Assembly: GCF_021030645.1 (NCBI RefSeq)
Contig: NZ_JACGCJ010000007.1
Span: 1 to 64,000, forward strand
Source: Agrilactobacillus fermenti
GTDB lineage: Bacteria; Bacillota; Bacilli; Lactobacillales; Lactobacillaceae
Direction of reading: 5' to 3'
Length of the DNA stretch: 64,000 nt
Position numbers and translations under genes: made by a program. Positions 44,854-55,123 of this stretch are shown piece by piece (position 1 is the stretch's first letter; every line of letters begins with the position of its first letter). Under the pieces are notes generated by a model that worked only from the letters and a program-made list of their open reading frames with translations, was not told where the DNA came from and did no database searches.

Positions 44854-45317
44854 ACTTAGAGATTTACGATGAAGCAAAACTTTTGACGGCAGAAGAAACT
44901 AAGATCGTTCGTGACCTGATCGACTTGGCTGCCAACAAACTTGAACTGGCAGAAGATACTGAGATGTCTATCACATTCATGACACCTCAAGAAATTCAGG
45001 CAATTAACCGAAAGTATCGTCAAGTCGATCGCCCCACAGATGTGATTAGTTTCGCCATTGAAGATGAAGATGATGGTATCGAAGCCTTAGAATCCGAACT
45101 AGGAGTTCCAAGAAATATTGGTGATTTGATGATTGCCCCAGAAATTGCGAAAGAACATGCACAACAATACGGTCATAGTTATCATCGTGAATTAGGATAC
45201 ACTGTCGTGCACGGCTTCTTACACTTAAATGGTTACGATCACATACAGCCCGAAGATGAGCGCAAAATGATTGCACGCCAAGAGGAGATTTTGGAGAGTT
45301 ATGGTCTCACACGATAA
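44850..45317 (+). CDS. ybeY: Endoribonuclease YbeY, rRNA maturation factor
   Basis: A 155-residue zinc metalloenzyme with the HGFLHLNGYDH ligand motif and RQVDRPTDVISFA in the fold core. It acts in 16S rRNA 3' end processing and ribosome quality control. It overlaps phoH and, by 17 bases, the start of dgkA. Confidence 0.96.
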   Translation: MNLEIYDEAKLLTAEETKIVRDLIDLAANKLELAEDTEMSITFMTPQEIQAINRKYRQVDRPTDVISFAIEDEDDGIEALESELGVPRNIGDLMIAPEIAKEHAQQYGHSYHRELGYTVVHGFLHLNGYDHIQPEDERKMIARQEEILESYGLTR

Positions 45318-45708
45318 ACCCCATAAACCTCAAACTGATAAAAATCACACGTTTTGGCAATCACTGAAACATGCCACTCGTGGGGTACATTTTGCAATTG
45401 CTCATGAAAAAAATCTTAGACGTGACGTCAGTTTTACAATTATTGTTTTTGTTGTGGCTTATTTATTAAAATTATCTCGGTACGACTTCCTTTGGTTAGC
45501 ACTCATGGTATTTTTGGTCATCCAAGCTGAACTTTGGAACAGTGTTGCCGAATATTTAGTCGATCTAACCACGAAACATCAATATGATTACCTAGCAAAG
45601 ATCATCAAGGATCTTTCTGCCGGAATCGTTTTATTAACAGCTACTTTTGCCACGGTTATTGGTGCAATAATCTTTATCCCAGCGTTGTGGCATCTATTTT
45701 TTGCTTGA
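45301..45708 (+). CDS. dgkA: Undecaprenol/diacylglycerol kinase
   Basis: A 135-residue membrane kinase with an amphipathic N-terminus, GVHFAIAHEKNLRRDVSFT and three membrane helices. The active-site motif region reads QAELWNSVAEYLVDL. Gram-positive members phosphorylate undecaprenol for cell-wall lipid carrier recycling. ATG 45301 has GGAGAG upstream and lies inside the end of ybeY. Confidence 0.9.
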   Translation: MVSHDKPHKPQTDKNHTFWQSLKHATRGVHFAIAHEKNLRRDVSFTIIVFVVAYLLKLSRYDFLWLALMVFLVIQAELWNSVAEYLVDLTTKHQYDYLAKIIKDLSAGIVLLTATFATVIGAIIFIPALWHLFFA

Positions 45709-45734
45709 ACATTGTCTGCATAGGAGCTAGAATA

Positions 45735-46145
45735 TTGGACTCAAACTCAATAATAAATGTTTTATTTAATGCGGCTGACACAACTTTACAGCATGCTTAT
45801 ATACCCTATTCTCATTTTCCAGTTGCAGCAGCTTTAAGAACGCCAGAGGGTAAAATTTTCAGTGGTTGTAATGTTGAAAATGCTTCTTATGGTTTAACAA
45901 TTTGTGCTGAACGAAATGCTATTTTTTCGGCTGTCAGCCAAGGGTATCAAGTCTTTGATGACCTTTTAATTTTAAGCCGATCCGTCAAACCTATGCCTTG
46001 TGGTGCATGTCGACAAGTTATGGCTGAATTCATGGCACCAACAGCAAAAATATATGTCGCTACTCAAGACAAGCAATTAATTACCTATACACTAACTGAA
46101 CTATTACCTTATAGTTTTAAAAAGGAGCATTTAAACCATGACTGA
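45735..46145 (+). CDS. cdd: Cytidine deaminase
   Basis: A 136-residue tetrameric zinc enzyme converting cytidine/deoxycytidine to uridine/deoxyuridine. The zinc motif is split as usual: [18 protein letters not shown] (catalytic Glu, first Cys) and PCGACRQV (two further Cys). TTG 45735 is chosen because TAGGAG lies 8 bases upstream; the frame extends back into dgkA. It overlaps era by 8 bases. Confidence 0.94.
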   Translation: MDSNSIINVLFNAADTTLQHAYIPYSHFPVAAALRTPEGKIFSGCNVENASYGLTICAERNAIFSAVSQGYQVFDDLLILSRSVKPMPCGACRQVMAEFMAPTAKIYVATQDKQLITYTLTELLPYSFKKEHLNHD

Positions 46146-47052
46146 AACTCAGTCTACTTTCCACTCAGGTTTCGTAGCCATTCTCGGTCGACCGAACGTT
46201 GGCAAATCTACTTTGATGAATCGTGTCATTGGCGAAAAAATTGCAATCATGTCGGATAAAGCTCAGACAACGCGAAATAAAATTAACGGCATTTATACCG
46301 ATCAAACAGCCCAAATTGTTTTTGTCGATACCCCCGGTATTCACAGACCCAAGAATGACCTTGATGCATATATGGATGATGCGGCTTTATCAACACTTAA
46401 AGAGGTTGATGCGATTTTATTTATGGTTGCCGCTGATGATAAAATTGGCCCCGGCGACAAGTACATTATGAATCTTTTAAAAGATGTTAAAACACCGGTA
46501 TATTTAGTGATCAATAAAATCGACCTCGTCCATCCAGATCAACTACCAGACATCTTGCATGGGTATACCGAAATTTTGAATTTTGAAGACGTATTCCCAA
46601 TCTCAGCAACATTGGGCAATAACGTTGACACTTTATTAGCTAATTTAAAAACTCATTTGCCAGTTGGCCCTAAATATTATCCTGAAGATCAATTGACTGA
46701 TCATCCAGAATATTTTATCGTTGCTGAATTGATTCGGGAAGCTGTTTTACACTTAACCCGAGATGAGATTCCACACTCAGTGGCTGTCATTTTAGAATCA
46801 ATGAACCAAAGACTCAATAATAAACTTCAAGTTGAAGCAACAATTTATGTTGAGCGCGATAGTCAAAAGGGCATTGTAATCGGTAAGGGCGGTAAAATGC
46901 TCAAACAAATCGGTATCAATGCACGTCGGGAAATTGAAACATTAGTGGGTGAAAAAATCAATCTTAAGTTATGGGTCAAAGTTCAAAAAAATTGGCGCGA
47001 TGATCCTTTATTTCTACAACGTTCAGGCTACAACTTGAAAGAGTTTAAGTAG
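46138..47052 (+). CDS. era: GTPase Era
   Basis: A 304-residue GTPase for 30S assembly: G1 [10 protein letters not shown]3 VDTPGIH, G4 NKID, then the C-terminal KH domain with [12 protein letters not shown], which binds the 3' end of 16S rRNA. The ribosome site AAGGAG is within the end of cdd. Confidence 0.97.
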   Translation: MTETQSTFHSGFVAILGRPNVGKSTLMNRVIGEKIAIMSDKAQTTRNKINGIYTDQTAQIVFVDTPGIHRPKNDLDAYMDDAALSTLKEVDAILFMVAADDKIGPGDKYIMNLLKDVKTPVYLVINKIDLVHPDQLPDILHGYTEILNFEDVFPISATLGNNVDTLLANLKTHLPVGPKYYPEDQLTDHPEYFIVAELIREAVLHLTRDEIPHSVAVILESMNQRLNNKLQVEATIYVERDSQKGIVIGKGGKMLKQIGINARREIETLVGEKINLKLWVKVQKNWRDDPLFLQRSGYNLKEFK

Positions 47053-47054
47053 TT

Positions 47055-47861
47055 ATGTCTACACATGGTATTGAAGAATTTAGAGGCGTTGTTTTTTATC
47101 GTCACGATTATCGTGAAAAAGACCTATTAGTCAAAATCTTCACAGACCGTTTTGGTAAAAAAACATTCTTGATTCGTGGCGGAAAAAAGCCAAGAAATCG
47201 GCTTAAATCAGCCTTATTGCCATTTACAACAAGTACTTATATTGGTGATATCAGAGACGGCTTATCCTTTATCAATTCTGCCAAAGACACGAAAACTTTT
47301 TGGACGATTACGAATGATATTCGTCTAAATGCTTATGCAACTTATATTTTAAGTTTAGTTGACAAAGCATTTATAGATGGAGAATCTTTAAATGAGTGGT
47401 TTGATAAATCCTTGATGGCTTTAAGTTTGATTGATGATGCCCTGGATCCAGAAATTATTACTCACATTGTTGAAGTCCAATTGTTACGTAATTTTGGCGT
47501 ACAACCACACCTGGAAAGTTGTGTCATTTGTCAACGGACTGATCGCCCCTATGATTATTCTGAAACATACGGTGGACTATTATGTGATCAGCATTGGCAT
47601 TTAGATACGCATCGTTTCCATGCCAGTCAGCGTGCCATTTATTTTTTACGCCTATTTTCAGCAATTTCTTTAGAGCGAATCAATTCTATTAAAATCAAAG
47701 CAACCACAAAAAGTGAGCTTAAACGTATCATCGATCAAATTTATAGTGATACAGTAGGTATTTATTTAAAAAGTAAGCAATTTATTGACGACATGGATCA
47801 ATGGACTACAAAATTACAACCACCTGATCAAACAACAAACTCAGATAATCCTGAAAATTAA
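47055..47861 (+). CDS. recO: DNA repair protein RecO
   Basis: A 268-residue RecFOR pathway protein that loads RecA onto SSB-coated DNA. An N-terminal OB fold (RGVVFYRHDYREKDLLVKIF) is followed by a helical domain with a zinc-finger-like CVICQR and LLCDQHWH. Starts 2 bases after era's stop; the glyQS promoter begins right after its own stop. Confidence 0.94.
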   Translation: MSTHGIEEFRGVVFYRHDYREKDLLVKIFTDRFGKKTFLIRGGKKPRNRLKSALLPFTTSTYIGDIRDGLSFINSAKDTKTFWTITNDIRLNAYATYILSLVDKAFIDGESLNEWFDKSLMALSLIDDALDPEIITHIVEVQLLRNFGVQPHLESCVICQRTDRPYDYSETYGGLLCDQHWHLDTHRFHASQRAIYFLRLFSAISLERINSIKIKATTKSELKRIIDQIYSDTVGIYLKSKQFIDDMDQWTTKLQPPDQTTNSDNPEN

Positions 47862-47890
47862 TTGACTTTGAATTTAAAAATTTGTAATAT
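47862..47890 (+). promoter_or_regulatory. Promoter of the glyQS T-box leader
   Basis: TTGACT, 17-base spacer, TAATAT, starting one base after the recO stop codon. Confidence 0.78.
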
Positions 47891-47924
47891 TATTTTGTAC
47901 ATGTTAGTAATTATGAGCTTTGAC

Positions 47925-48116
47925 AGTGATGAAAAGAGAATCTACGAATTGAATTTCAGTGAGTGTGGCCTGGTGCGAACCACATATTCGACGTAGTTTC
48001 TGGCGTTTCGGAGTCAAATTAATCAAGTGCAGGTTCATTAGAATCTGAAATAGGGTGGAACCGCGATTTCATCGTCCCTATACTGGTATTTATATTTATC
48101 AGTATAGGGTTTTTTA
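47925..48116 (+). promoter_or_regulatory. Glycine T-box riboswitch leader of glyQS
   Basis: Contains a consensus T-box (TAGGGTGGAACCGCG at 48051-48065), a likely GGC glycine specifier in a stem-I loop (48002-48004, flanked by TTCT and GTTTC), and a terminator with a 10-bp stem (48076-48085 with 48100-48109) and T run. Uncharged tRNA-Gly should relieve termination and raise synthesis of the glycyl-tRNA synthetase. Confidence 0.9.
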
Positions 48117-48145
48117 CTGTAAAAATTTAAAAAGGAGCCAAGTAC

Positions 48146-49066
48146 ATGACTAATAAAATGACAGTTCAAGAGATTGTCTTGACGTTACAAAAGTTCTGGA
48201 GCAGCAAAGGCTGTATGTTAATGCAAGCCTATGACACCGAGAAGGGGGCCGGTACCATGAGTCCTTATACGTTTCTGCGTGCCATTGGACCCGAGCCTTG
48301 GAATGCAGCCTATGTAGAACCATCTAGAAGACCTGCAGATGGCCGTTATGGTGAAAATCCAAATCGCTTATATCAACATCATCAATTTCAAGTTGTGATG
48401 AAACCATCACCTGAAGCAATCCAAGAATACTATTTAGATAGTCTTCGAGAACTAGGTATTGAACCCCTAGAGCATGACATCCGTTTTGTTGAAGATAATT
48501 GGGAGAACCCTTCTATGGGCTGTGCTGGTGTTGGTTGGGAAGTTTGGTTGGATGGCATGGAAGTCACTCAGTTTACTTATTTTCAAGTCGTTGGTGGCTT
48601 AGATGTTAAGCCAGTAACTTCAGAAATCACTTATGGTCTAGAACGCTTAGCCTCCTATATTCAAAATGTTAACTCTGTATTTGACCTAGAGTGGGGCGAT
48701 GGTGTGCTTTATGGCGATATCTTTAAAGAGCCTGAGTATGAGCACTCTAAATATTCTTTTGAAGAAAGCAACCAAGCGATGCTCTTAAAATTTTTTGATG
48801 CTTATGAAACTGAAGCTAAACGTCTGATTAACCTCGGGCTTGTTCATCCAGCCTATGATTATGTCCTCAAATGTAGTCATACGTTTAATCTTTTAGATGC
48901 ACGCGGTGCTGTTTCAGTTACTGAACGTGCCGGCTACTTGGCGCGCATTCGGAATATGGCTCACGCCATCGCGAAAGCTTTTGTAGCGGAACGTGAAAAG
49001 CGCGGATTCCCGTTACTGAAACATGCTAATGAAGCTAAAGAAAATTCAAAGGAGGCTGCAAAATAA
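48146..49066 (+). CDS. glyQ: Glycyl-tRNA synthetase alpha subunit
   Basis: A 306-residue catalytic subunit of the alpha2beta2 bacterial enzyme: [40 protein letters not shown] and [18 protein letters not shown] are diagnostic. AAGGAG upstream of ATG 48146. Stop and glyS start overlap (TAATG). Confidence 0.97.
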   Translation: MTNKMTVQEIVLTLQKFWSSKGCMLMQAYDTEKGAGTMSPYTFLRAIGPEPWNAAYVEPSRRPADGRYGENPNRLYQHHQFQVVMKPSPEAIQEYYLDSLRELGIEPLEHDIRFVEDNWENPSMGCAGVGWEVWLDGMEVTQFTYFQVVGGLDVKPVTSEITYGLERLASYIQNVNSVFDLEWGDGVLYGDIFKEPEYEHSKYSFEESNQAMLLKFFDAYETEAKRLINLGLVHPAYDYVLKCSHTFNLLDARGAVSVTERAGYLARIRNMAHAIAKAFVAEREKRGFPLLKHANEAKENSKEAAK

Positions 49067-51141
49067 TGGCCAAAGATTTTCTCATCGAAATCGGACTTGA
49101 AGAAATGCCTGCACATGTGGTGACCCCAAGCATCGATCAATTTGCAGAACGTGTTCAGGATTTTTTGAATGATCAGCAAATCGAATTTAAAGCAATTCAA
49201 AAATTTTCAACGCCACGACGATTAGCCCTGCTCATTAGTCAAATGGCTGAACAGCAAAAAGATACCCACGAATCTTTGCGTGGTCCCGCAAAAGCAATTG
49301 CTCAAGATGAAGCTGGTAATTGGACAAAACCTGCCCAAGGGTTTGCCCGTGGTCAAGGAGCCAGCGTCGATGACCTTTCCTTTAAAGATGTCAAAGGTAA
49401 AACTTATGTGTTTTTAGAAAAGAATGTGAAGGGTGCACCAACGGCAGAGATTTTACCTAAATTAAAGACTGTCATCATGTCAATGACATTTCCAACGCGC
49501 ATGCATTGGGGGAATTATGACTTTGAATATATTCGACCAATTCATTGGCTGGTTGCATTATTTGACAATGAGATTATTCCCTTCGAAATTTTGGATATCA
49601 AAACTGGTCGAAAAAGTCAAGGCCACCGCTTTTTAGGCAACTCGGTTACAATTCAACGTGCAGCAGACTATGAAACCGAATTGAAAAAAGAATTTGTGAT
49701 TGCCAATGCCACCGACCGCAAACAATTGATTCGTGAACAAATCGAAGAAATCGCCAATGATCATCATTGGGTTGTTGACTTAGATGAAGACCTTTTAGAA
49801 GAAGTTAATAATTTAGTTGAGTATCCTACTGCTTTTGCTGGTCAATTTGATGAAAAATATTTGGACATTCCTGAAGAAGTCTTGATCACCTCAATGAAAG
49901 ATAATCAGCGCTATTTTTACGTACGTGACCAATCAGGCACGTTACAACCTGATTTTTTAAGCGTTAGAAATGGGAACAAAGCACACTTAGATAATGTCAT
50001 TGCTGGGAATGAAAAAGTTCTTGTTGCTCGTCTAGAAGATGCGCAATTCTTTTATGATGAGGATCAAAAGAAATCTATCGCTGATTACGTTGCCCAACTT
50101 AAAAATGTTTCTTTCCATGATAAGATTGGTTCAATGTATGAAAAAATGGTTCGTGTGCGTCATATCGCTGCCTTTCTGGGGCAACATTTCGATTTAACAG
50201 CTAAAGAGCTTAAAGATTTAGATCGGGCTGCTCAAATATACAAATTTGACTTGGTCACACAAATGGTGGGCGAATTTCCAGAACTTCAAGGTGTCATGGG
50301 CGAAAAATACGCCCTTCTACAAGGTGAAAGCCCGGCAGTCGCAACCGCAATCCGGGAACATTATCTACCAACTTCTGCCGAGGGTGCTTTACCGAAGACA
50401 AATGTTGGCGCTGTATTATCCATTGCCGATAAGTTGGACAGCATCTTAAGCTTCTTTGCAGTGGCCATGATTCCAAGTGGTTCAAATGATCCATATGCGT
50501 TACGTCGACAAGCTTTTGGTATTGTCCGTATTTTAGAGGCAAAACAATGGCATTTCCCATTGGACGAATTCCAAGCAGAAATTGCCCAAGCCTTGACTGA
50601 AAAGACAAGTCAACAACATTTAAATCTTAGCGCTCACCAAGATGATGTAAAGAACTTCATTATTGATCGCGTGAAGCAATGGCTGTCTACCCATGATGAA
50701 TCCTATGATTTGATTGATACAGTCGTTCAAAATCGCAATAGTGATATTGCAGACATGTTCCAAGCTACCAAAATTCTACAGCAGCATCGGCAGGATTCAA
50801 CTTTCAAAGCTACCATGGAAGCATTAACTCGGGTGATGCGGCTTGCAAGCAAGGCAGAGCCATCAAAAGACTTAACGGTTGATCCTGAGTTATTCGAAAA
50901 CCCATCTGAAACAGCATTATATGAAGCCGTTGAAAAAATTCGCCACTCATTATCATCTAGATCAATGGAATCAGTTTATGAAGCTCTACAAAGCTTAAAA
51001 CCATTAATCGAAAATTATTTTGAAGAAAATATGGTCATGGCTGATGATCCAAAGATTCGGCAAAATCGATTAAACCAGCTGATGATTGTCAGTCAGCTTG
51101 CCCGTACTTTTGGCGATCTAAACCAATTAATCATTAAATAA
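49066..51141 (+). CDS. glyS: Glycyl-tRNA synthetase beta subunit
   Basis: A 691-residue tRNA-binding subunit. It starts [17 protein letters not shown] and has the [16 protein letters not shown] region, an HD-like domain ([17 protein letters not shown]) and [15 protein letters not shown] before a C-terminal anticodon-binding domain. Coupled to glyQ by the TAATG overlap and under the same T-box. Confidence 0.97.
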   Translation: MAKDFLIEIGLEEMPAHVVTPSIDQFAERVQDFLNDQQIEFKAIQKFSTPRRLALLISQMAEQQKDTHESLRGPAKAIAQDEAGNWTKPAQGFARGQGASVDDLSFKDVKGKTYVFLEKNVKGAPTAEILPKLKTVIMSMTFPTRMHWGNYDFEYIRPIHWLVALFDNEIIPFEILDIKTGRKSQGHRFLGNSVTIQRAADYETELKKEFVIANATDRKQLIREQIEEIANDHHWVVDLDEDLLEEVNNLVEYPTAFAGQFDEKYLDIPEEVLITSMKDNQRYFYVRDQSGTLQPDFLSVRNGNKAHLDNVIAGNEKVLVARLEDAQFFYDEDQKKSIADYVAQLKNVSFHDKIGSMYEKMVRVRHIAAFLGQHFDLTAKELKDLDRAAQIYKFDLVTQMVGEFPELQGVMGEKYALLQGESPAVATAIREHYLPTSAEGALPKTNVGAVLSIADKLDSILSFFAVAMIPSGSNDPYALRRQAFGIVRILEAKQWHFPLDEFQAEIAQALTEKTSQQHLNLSAHQDDVKNFIIDRVKQWLSTHDESYDLIDTVVQNRNSDIADMFQATKILQQHRQDSTFKATMEALTRVMRLASKAEPSKDLTVDPELFENPSETALYEAVEKIRHSLSSRSMESVYEALQSLKPLIENYFEENMVMADDPKIRQNRLNQLMIVSQLARTFGDLNQLIIK

Positions 51142-51150
51142 GCGTCAAGC

Positions 51151-51185
51151 TTGCAATTCATCACTATACGTTGTATGATATAGTG
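51151..51185 (+). promoter_or_regulatory. dnaG-rpoD promoter with an overlapping inverted repeat
   Basis: TTGCAA (51151-51156), 17-base spacer, TATGAT (51174-51179). A 7-bp inverted repeat (CACTATA at 51162-51168 with TATAGTG at 51179-51185) brackets the -10 box and could be an operator. Confidence 0.55.
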
Positions 51186-51205
51186 GTATTATTATAGAGT
51201 TTATT

Positions 51206-51236
51206 AAGTCGCATTCAACTTTGTATGCGGCTTTTA
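51206..51236 (+). terminator. Hairpin in the dnaG leader, weak terminator or attenuator
   Basis: A 9-bp stem (51206-51214 with 51225-51233, one G-U) and a short T tract, lying between the promoter and dnaG. Confidence 0.5.
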
Positions 51237-51265
51237 GTTGCCTTAGCGTAGAAATGGTCGTGATT

Positions 51266-53095
51266 ATGTTGGCACGTATTCCTGAAACTGTCATCGAAGA
51301 TATTCGCAGTCAAGTTAATATCGTTGATGTCATCAGTCAATATGTACAATTAAAAAAGTCTGGTAAAAACTTATTTGGCCTATGTCCATTCCACGAAGAA
51401 AAAACACCGTCATTTTCTGTCGCTGAAGATAAACAAATTTTTCACTGTTTTAGTTGTGGCCGGGGTGGAAATGTATTCAAATTTATAATGGATATTGAAA
51501 ATCTTTCATTTCCTGAAGCAGTTATCAAAGTTGCACAAATGAACCAGATTTCAATTGACCCTCAATACTTGAATACACAAGTATCGCCTCAGGAACAAGG
51601 GCACCAAACCCTTAAACAGATGCATCAAGATGCCCAGGCCTTATTTCATCACATCCTCGTCAATACGCAAACCGGGCAGCAAGCGTTAAAATATCTACAT
51701 GATCGAGGTATGACCGATGAAACTATTAATACTTTTGGTATTGGTTATGCACCTGCAAAAGCTGATTTGCTAACTTTATTTTTTAAAGAGAAGCACTATG
51801 ATGCCCAGGCTTTACTTGATTCGGGATTATTTGCAACAACGAATAATGGCCAAAAAATAGACCGTTTTGTTGATCGAGTCATGTTTCCAATCAAAGACCA
51901 AGGTGGAGCAACGATTGCCTTTTCTGGCCGCGCTTTAACTAAGGATCCGAATATGCCTAAGTATTTAAACAGTCCAGAAACACCAATTTTTAATAAACGC
52001 CGAGTACTTTTTAATTATGACTTGGCAAAACACGAGATTCGCGAAGCGCACAGTGCGATTTTGTTAGAAGGTTTTATGGATGTTATTTCCGCATATCAAG
52101 CAGGCGTTAAAAATGGTGTAGCTTCGATGGGGACGAGTCTGACGGATGATCAATTGTATGCACTGAAACGGACAACAGACCATCTGATCATTTGTTATGA
52201 TGGTGATGAGCCGGGAGTCAATGCCGCAAATCGAGCCGTGGACATGTTACAAAATCAAAGCCAGTTTTCTGTTGGTATAGTCGTTTTACCTGACGATCAG
52301 GATCCTGATGAGTTTATTAAACATCATGGTGCAGCAGCTTTTCGCAAAATCATTTCGAATACTGAACAAACCGCACTTGGATTCAAGTTAAGGTATTTAC
52401 GACGCAATATTAACTTACAGAACGAAAAAGCTAAATTTGATTATTTAGACAAGGCGTTATATTTATTAAAAAGTATTGGCACACCCACACAGCAAAGCAC
52501 GTATGCGAAACAACTCGCTCAGGAACTGCAACTTGACCCAGATGCAGTTTTAACTCAGTTAGCTGAGGTCAAATTAAAAGAAAACCAACATGGTCAACAG
52601 CCAAAAGCGAAATATCAAAAAACTAAAACACAGGCGAGTGCTCAGATTTTATCAGCTGGTATCACTAAATTTTCCCGTGTGGAACAAGCTGAAAGATTAT
52701 TACTTTACTATTTGTTGCATGATGAAGCTACTTGCCGAGAATTAGTAGGCCATGAAACATTTAACTTTGTCCATACACCTTATCAAACTATCTTCGAGTT
52801 GTGGCTTACGTTTACTACAAATCATGATAATCATAGTATTTCCGCGTTTATTGATCAGCTACCAGCGGAACTACAAAATGTTGTCGCTGAAATTGAAATG
52901 AGTCAGTTACCGAGTATCCCGGATTCTTTTGTAATTAATGATTTACTTGAAGTGATTGCCCGCCAAGACATCCACCAACAATTACAAGATGCCCAGGCAG
53001 CCCTAAAAATCGCAAATGAAACGGGAAATTTTGATGAAGAGTTGCATTGGACGAATGAAATTATCCGTTTATCGCGTTACTTAAAGGGGGCTTAA
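51266..53095 (+). CDS. dnaG: DNA primase
   Basis: A 609-residue primase: N-terminal zinc-binding domain (CPFHEEKTPSF and CFSCGRGG), RNA polymerase core with TOPRIM motifs (ILLEGFMDVISAYQAG, ICYDGDEPG) and a C-terminal helicase-binding domain after about residue 430. Start choice is uncertain: ATG 51266 gives the usual MLARIPETVIEDI beginning; ATG 51254 is an alternative and neither has a strong ribosome site. Followed by rpoD as in the classical macromolecular synthesis operon, without rpsU. Confidence 0.95.
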   Translation: MLARIPETVIEDIRSQVNIVDVISQYVQLKKSGKNLFGLCPFHEEKTPSFSVAEDKQIFHCFSCGRGGNVFKFIMDIENLSFPEAVIKVAQMNQISIDPQYLNTQVSPQEQGHQTLKQMHQDAQALFHHILVNTQTGQQALKYLHDRGMTDETINTFGIGYAPAKADLLTLFFKEKHYDAQALLDSGLFATTNNGQKIDRFVDRVMFPIKDQGGATIAFSGRALTKDPNMPKYLNSPETPIFNKRRVLFNYDLAKHEIREAHSAILLEGFMDVISAYQAGVKNGVASMGTSLTDDQLYALKRTTDHLIICYDGDEPGVNAANRAVDMLQNQSQFSVGIVVLPDDQDPDEFIKHHGAAAFRKIISNTEQTALGFKLRYLRRNINLQNEKAKFDYLDKALYLLKSIGTPTQQSTYAKQLAQELQLDPDAVLTQLAEVKLKENQHGQQPKAKYQKTKTQASAQILSAGITKFSRVEQAERLLLYYLLHDEATCRELVGHETFNFVHTPYQTIFELWLTFTTNHDNHSISAFIDQLPAELQNVVAEIEMSQLPSIPDSFVINDLLEVIARQDIHQQLQDAQAALKIANETGNFDEELHWTNEIIRLSRYLKGA

Positions 53096-53156
53096 TTTTT
53101 GATTTGAACCGTTTATTACGGTCATCATCCAATATTAATTGAGGAGGATCATTTAT

Positions 53157-54269
53157 ATGGCTAAAGAAAAAGCAAAACCAACTAAAAAAGAATATAACAA
53201 AGCTGTTAAAGATTTAATCAAAGTATACAAACCAAAAAAGGAAATCTCACAAGAAGATCTAACTTCTAAACTTGTGCAACCTTTTGAATTGGATAGTAAT
53301 GCCATCGATGATCTGTATCAAAAAATTGAAGACCAAGGTATTAGTGTTGTCGATGAACATGGGGAACCTACAGCACGTAGCCTTAAGAAAAATAAAGTTA
53401 CTAAAAAAGAATTAAAAGACATGTCTGCCCCAACTGGTGTGAAAATCAATGACCCGGTTCGGATGTATCTTAAAGAAATTGGTCGGGTTTCTTTATTAAC
53501 TGCCGATGAAGAAGTTGCATTAGCTTTAAAAATCGAGCAGGGTGATGAAGAGGCTAAACAACGTTTAGCCGAAGCAAATTTACGTTTAGTTGTTTCAATT
53601 GCTAAACGTTATGTTGGTCGTGGTATGCAATTTCTTGATTTGATTCAAGAAGGTAATATGGGGCTAATGAAAGCTGTTGAAAAATTTGATTACCGTAAAG
53701 GATTTAAGTTTTCTACTTATGCTACATGGTGGATCCGGCAGGCAATTACCCGTGCAATCGCGGATCAAGCTAGAACAATTCGGATTCCAGTGCACATGGT
53801 TGAAACTATCAACAAATTGATTCGAATCCAACGACAGTTACTGCAAGATCTTGGACGTGAACCTACGCCCGAAGAAATTGGTGCAGAAATGGACATGCCA
53901 ACAGAGAAAGTACGCGAGATCCTAAAAATTGCTCAAGAACCCGTTTCTTTGGAAACACCAATTGGTGAAGAGGACGATTCTCATTTAGGCGACTTTATTG
54001 AAGACGCCGATGCCACTAGTCCTGAAGACCATGCCTCCTATGAATTGCTTAAGGAACAACTTGAAAATGTTTTAGATACCTTGACTGATCGCGAAGAGAA
54101 CGTTTTACGGTTACGCTTTGGTTTAGATGATGGCCGTACTCGGACGCTTGAAGAAGTTGGTAAAGTGTTTGGTGTTACGCGTGAGCGCATTCGCCAGATT
54201 GAAGCTAAAGCTCTACGTAAATTACGGCACCCCTCTCGTTCAAAACAATTAAAAGACTTTTTAGAATAG
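53157..54269 (+). CDS. rpoD: Housekeeping RNA polymerase sigma factor
   Basis: A 370-residue sigma-70/SigA: a Lys-rich region 1.1, region 1.2 ([13 protein letters not shown]), region 2 ([20 protein letters not shown] and [13 protein letters not shown] for -10 recognition), region 3, and region 4 ([18 protein letters not shown]) for -35 recognition. The GAGGAGG before ATG 53157 is very strong. The TTGACA/TATAAT-like promoters across the window agree with this factor. Confidence 0.97.
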   Translation: MAKEKAKPTKKEYNKAVKDLIKVYKPKKEISQEDLTSKLVQPFELDSNAIDDLYQKIEDQGISVVDEHGEPTARSLKKNKVTKKELKDMSAPTGVKINDPVRMYLKEIGRVSLLTADEEVALALKIEQGDEEAKQRLAEANLRLVVSIAKRYVGRGMQFLDLIQEGNMGLMKAVEKFDYRKGFKFSTYATWWIRQAITRAIADQARTIRIPVHMVETINKLIRIQRQLLQDLGREPTPEEIGAEMDMPTEKVREILKIAQEPVSLETPIGEEDDSHLGDFIEDADATSPEDHASYELLKEQLENVLDTLTDREENVLRLRFGLDDGRTRTLEEVGKVFGVTRERIRQIEAKALRKLRHPSRSKQLKDFLE

Positions 54270-54307
54270 AGCTCTGACCCAGATTTAATACCAAATTGTT
54301 TGTAAAT

Positions 54308-54356
54308 AAGGCGTTCAAAATAAAACTCTTGTTTTGTTTTGAATGCCTTATTTTTG
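54308..54356 (+). terminator. Terminator of dnaG-rpoD
   Basis: A long stem (54308-54320 with 54337-54349) with an inner AAAC/GTTT hairpin and a following T run. Confidence 0.88.
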
Positions 54357-54433
54357 TATTTGTGGAATCTTTTTTATGTTTCTAGTACATCTTTGCTATA
54401 ATTAACGTTAGAAACTTAGATAGGGACTGAACT

Positions 54434-55123
54434 ATGAAATTATCTGATCGCATTCAAAAACTTATAGATTTTGTACCAGCACAGGCACGTCTAGCAGATA
54501 TCGGAACTGACCATGCATTCGTACCCATTGAAGTTATCAAAATGGGTATGGCAAACTTTGCTATTGCAACAGATATTGGTGCTGGACCACTTAACATTGC
54601 CCGCGATAACGTTGAAGCAGCCGGATTAGCTGAAAAAATTCAACTACGCCTAGGCAATGGTCTCGCACCAATTCAATATGAAGATCATATCAATACTTTT
54701 GTAATTGCCGGTATGGGTGGCGAATTAATTCGGCAGATACTGGCAACAGCACCAAAACCGTTGTTAAAAAATGTGACTTTGATTCTTGAAGCAAATAACC
54801 AAGAAGCACTTGTCCGTCAGTGGTTATCTGACCAGCAAATTCAAATCGTTAACGAGACCATTCTATTTGAAGATGGTCATTACTATGAATTTATCATTGC
54901 AGACACTCGGAAAAAAAGTATGCCACTAACCCAAATAGACATTCAATATGGTCCAATTTTGGCTCGGCAGCAAAGTCTAACTTTCCGTCAAAAATGGCAG
55001 CACCAATTATTGATCAAAAACAAAATTCTAAAACAGCTGACCCAAAGTCAAACTGTACCACTGGACAAAGTTCGTCAAACCGAATTGGCTATTAAAAGTA
55101 TCGAGGAGTTGTTGCAAAAATGA
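54434..55123 (+). CDS. trmK: tRNA (adenine(22)-N1)-methyltransferase
   Basis: A 229-residue class I methyltransferase (DUF633) making m1A22 in tRNA: LADIGTDHAFVPIEV (SAM motif I) and VIAGMGGELIRQIL are characteristic, with a helical C-terminal extension. A TATAAT box at 54397 lies upstream. It overlaps the next gene by 4 bases; trmK-nif3 after rpoD is a standard order. Confidence 0.94.
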   Translation: MKLSDRIQKLIDFVPAQARLADIGTDHAFVPIEVIKMGMANFAIATDIGAGPLNIARDNVEAAGLAEKIQLRLGNGLAPIQYEDHINTFVIAGMGGELIRQILATAPKPLLKNVTLILEANNQEALVRQWLSDQQIQIVNETILFEDGHYYEFIIADTRKKSMPLTQIDIQYGPILARQQSLTFRQKWQHQLLIKNKILKQLTQSQTVPLDKVRQTELAIKSIEELLQK

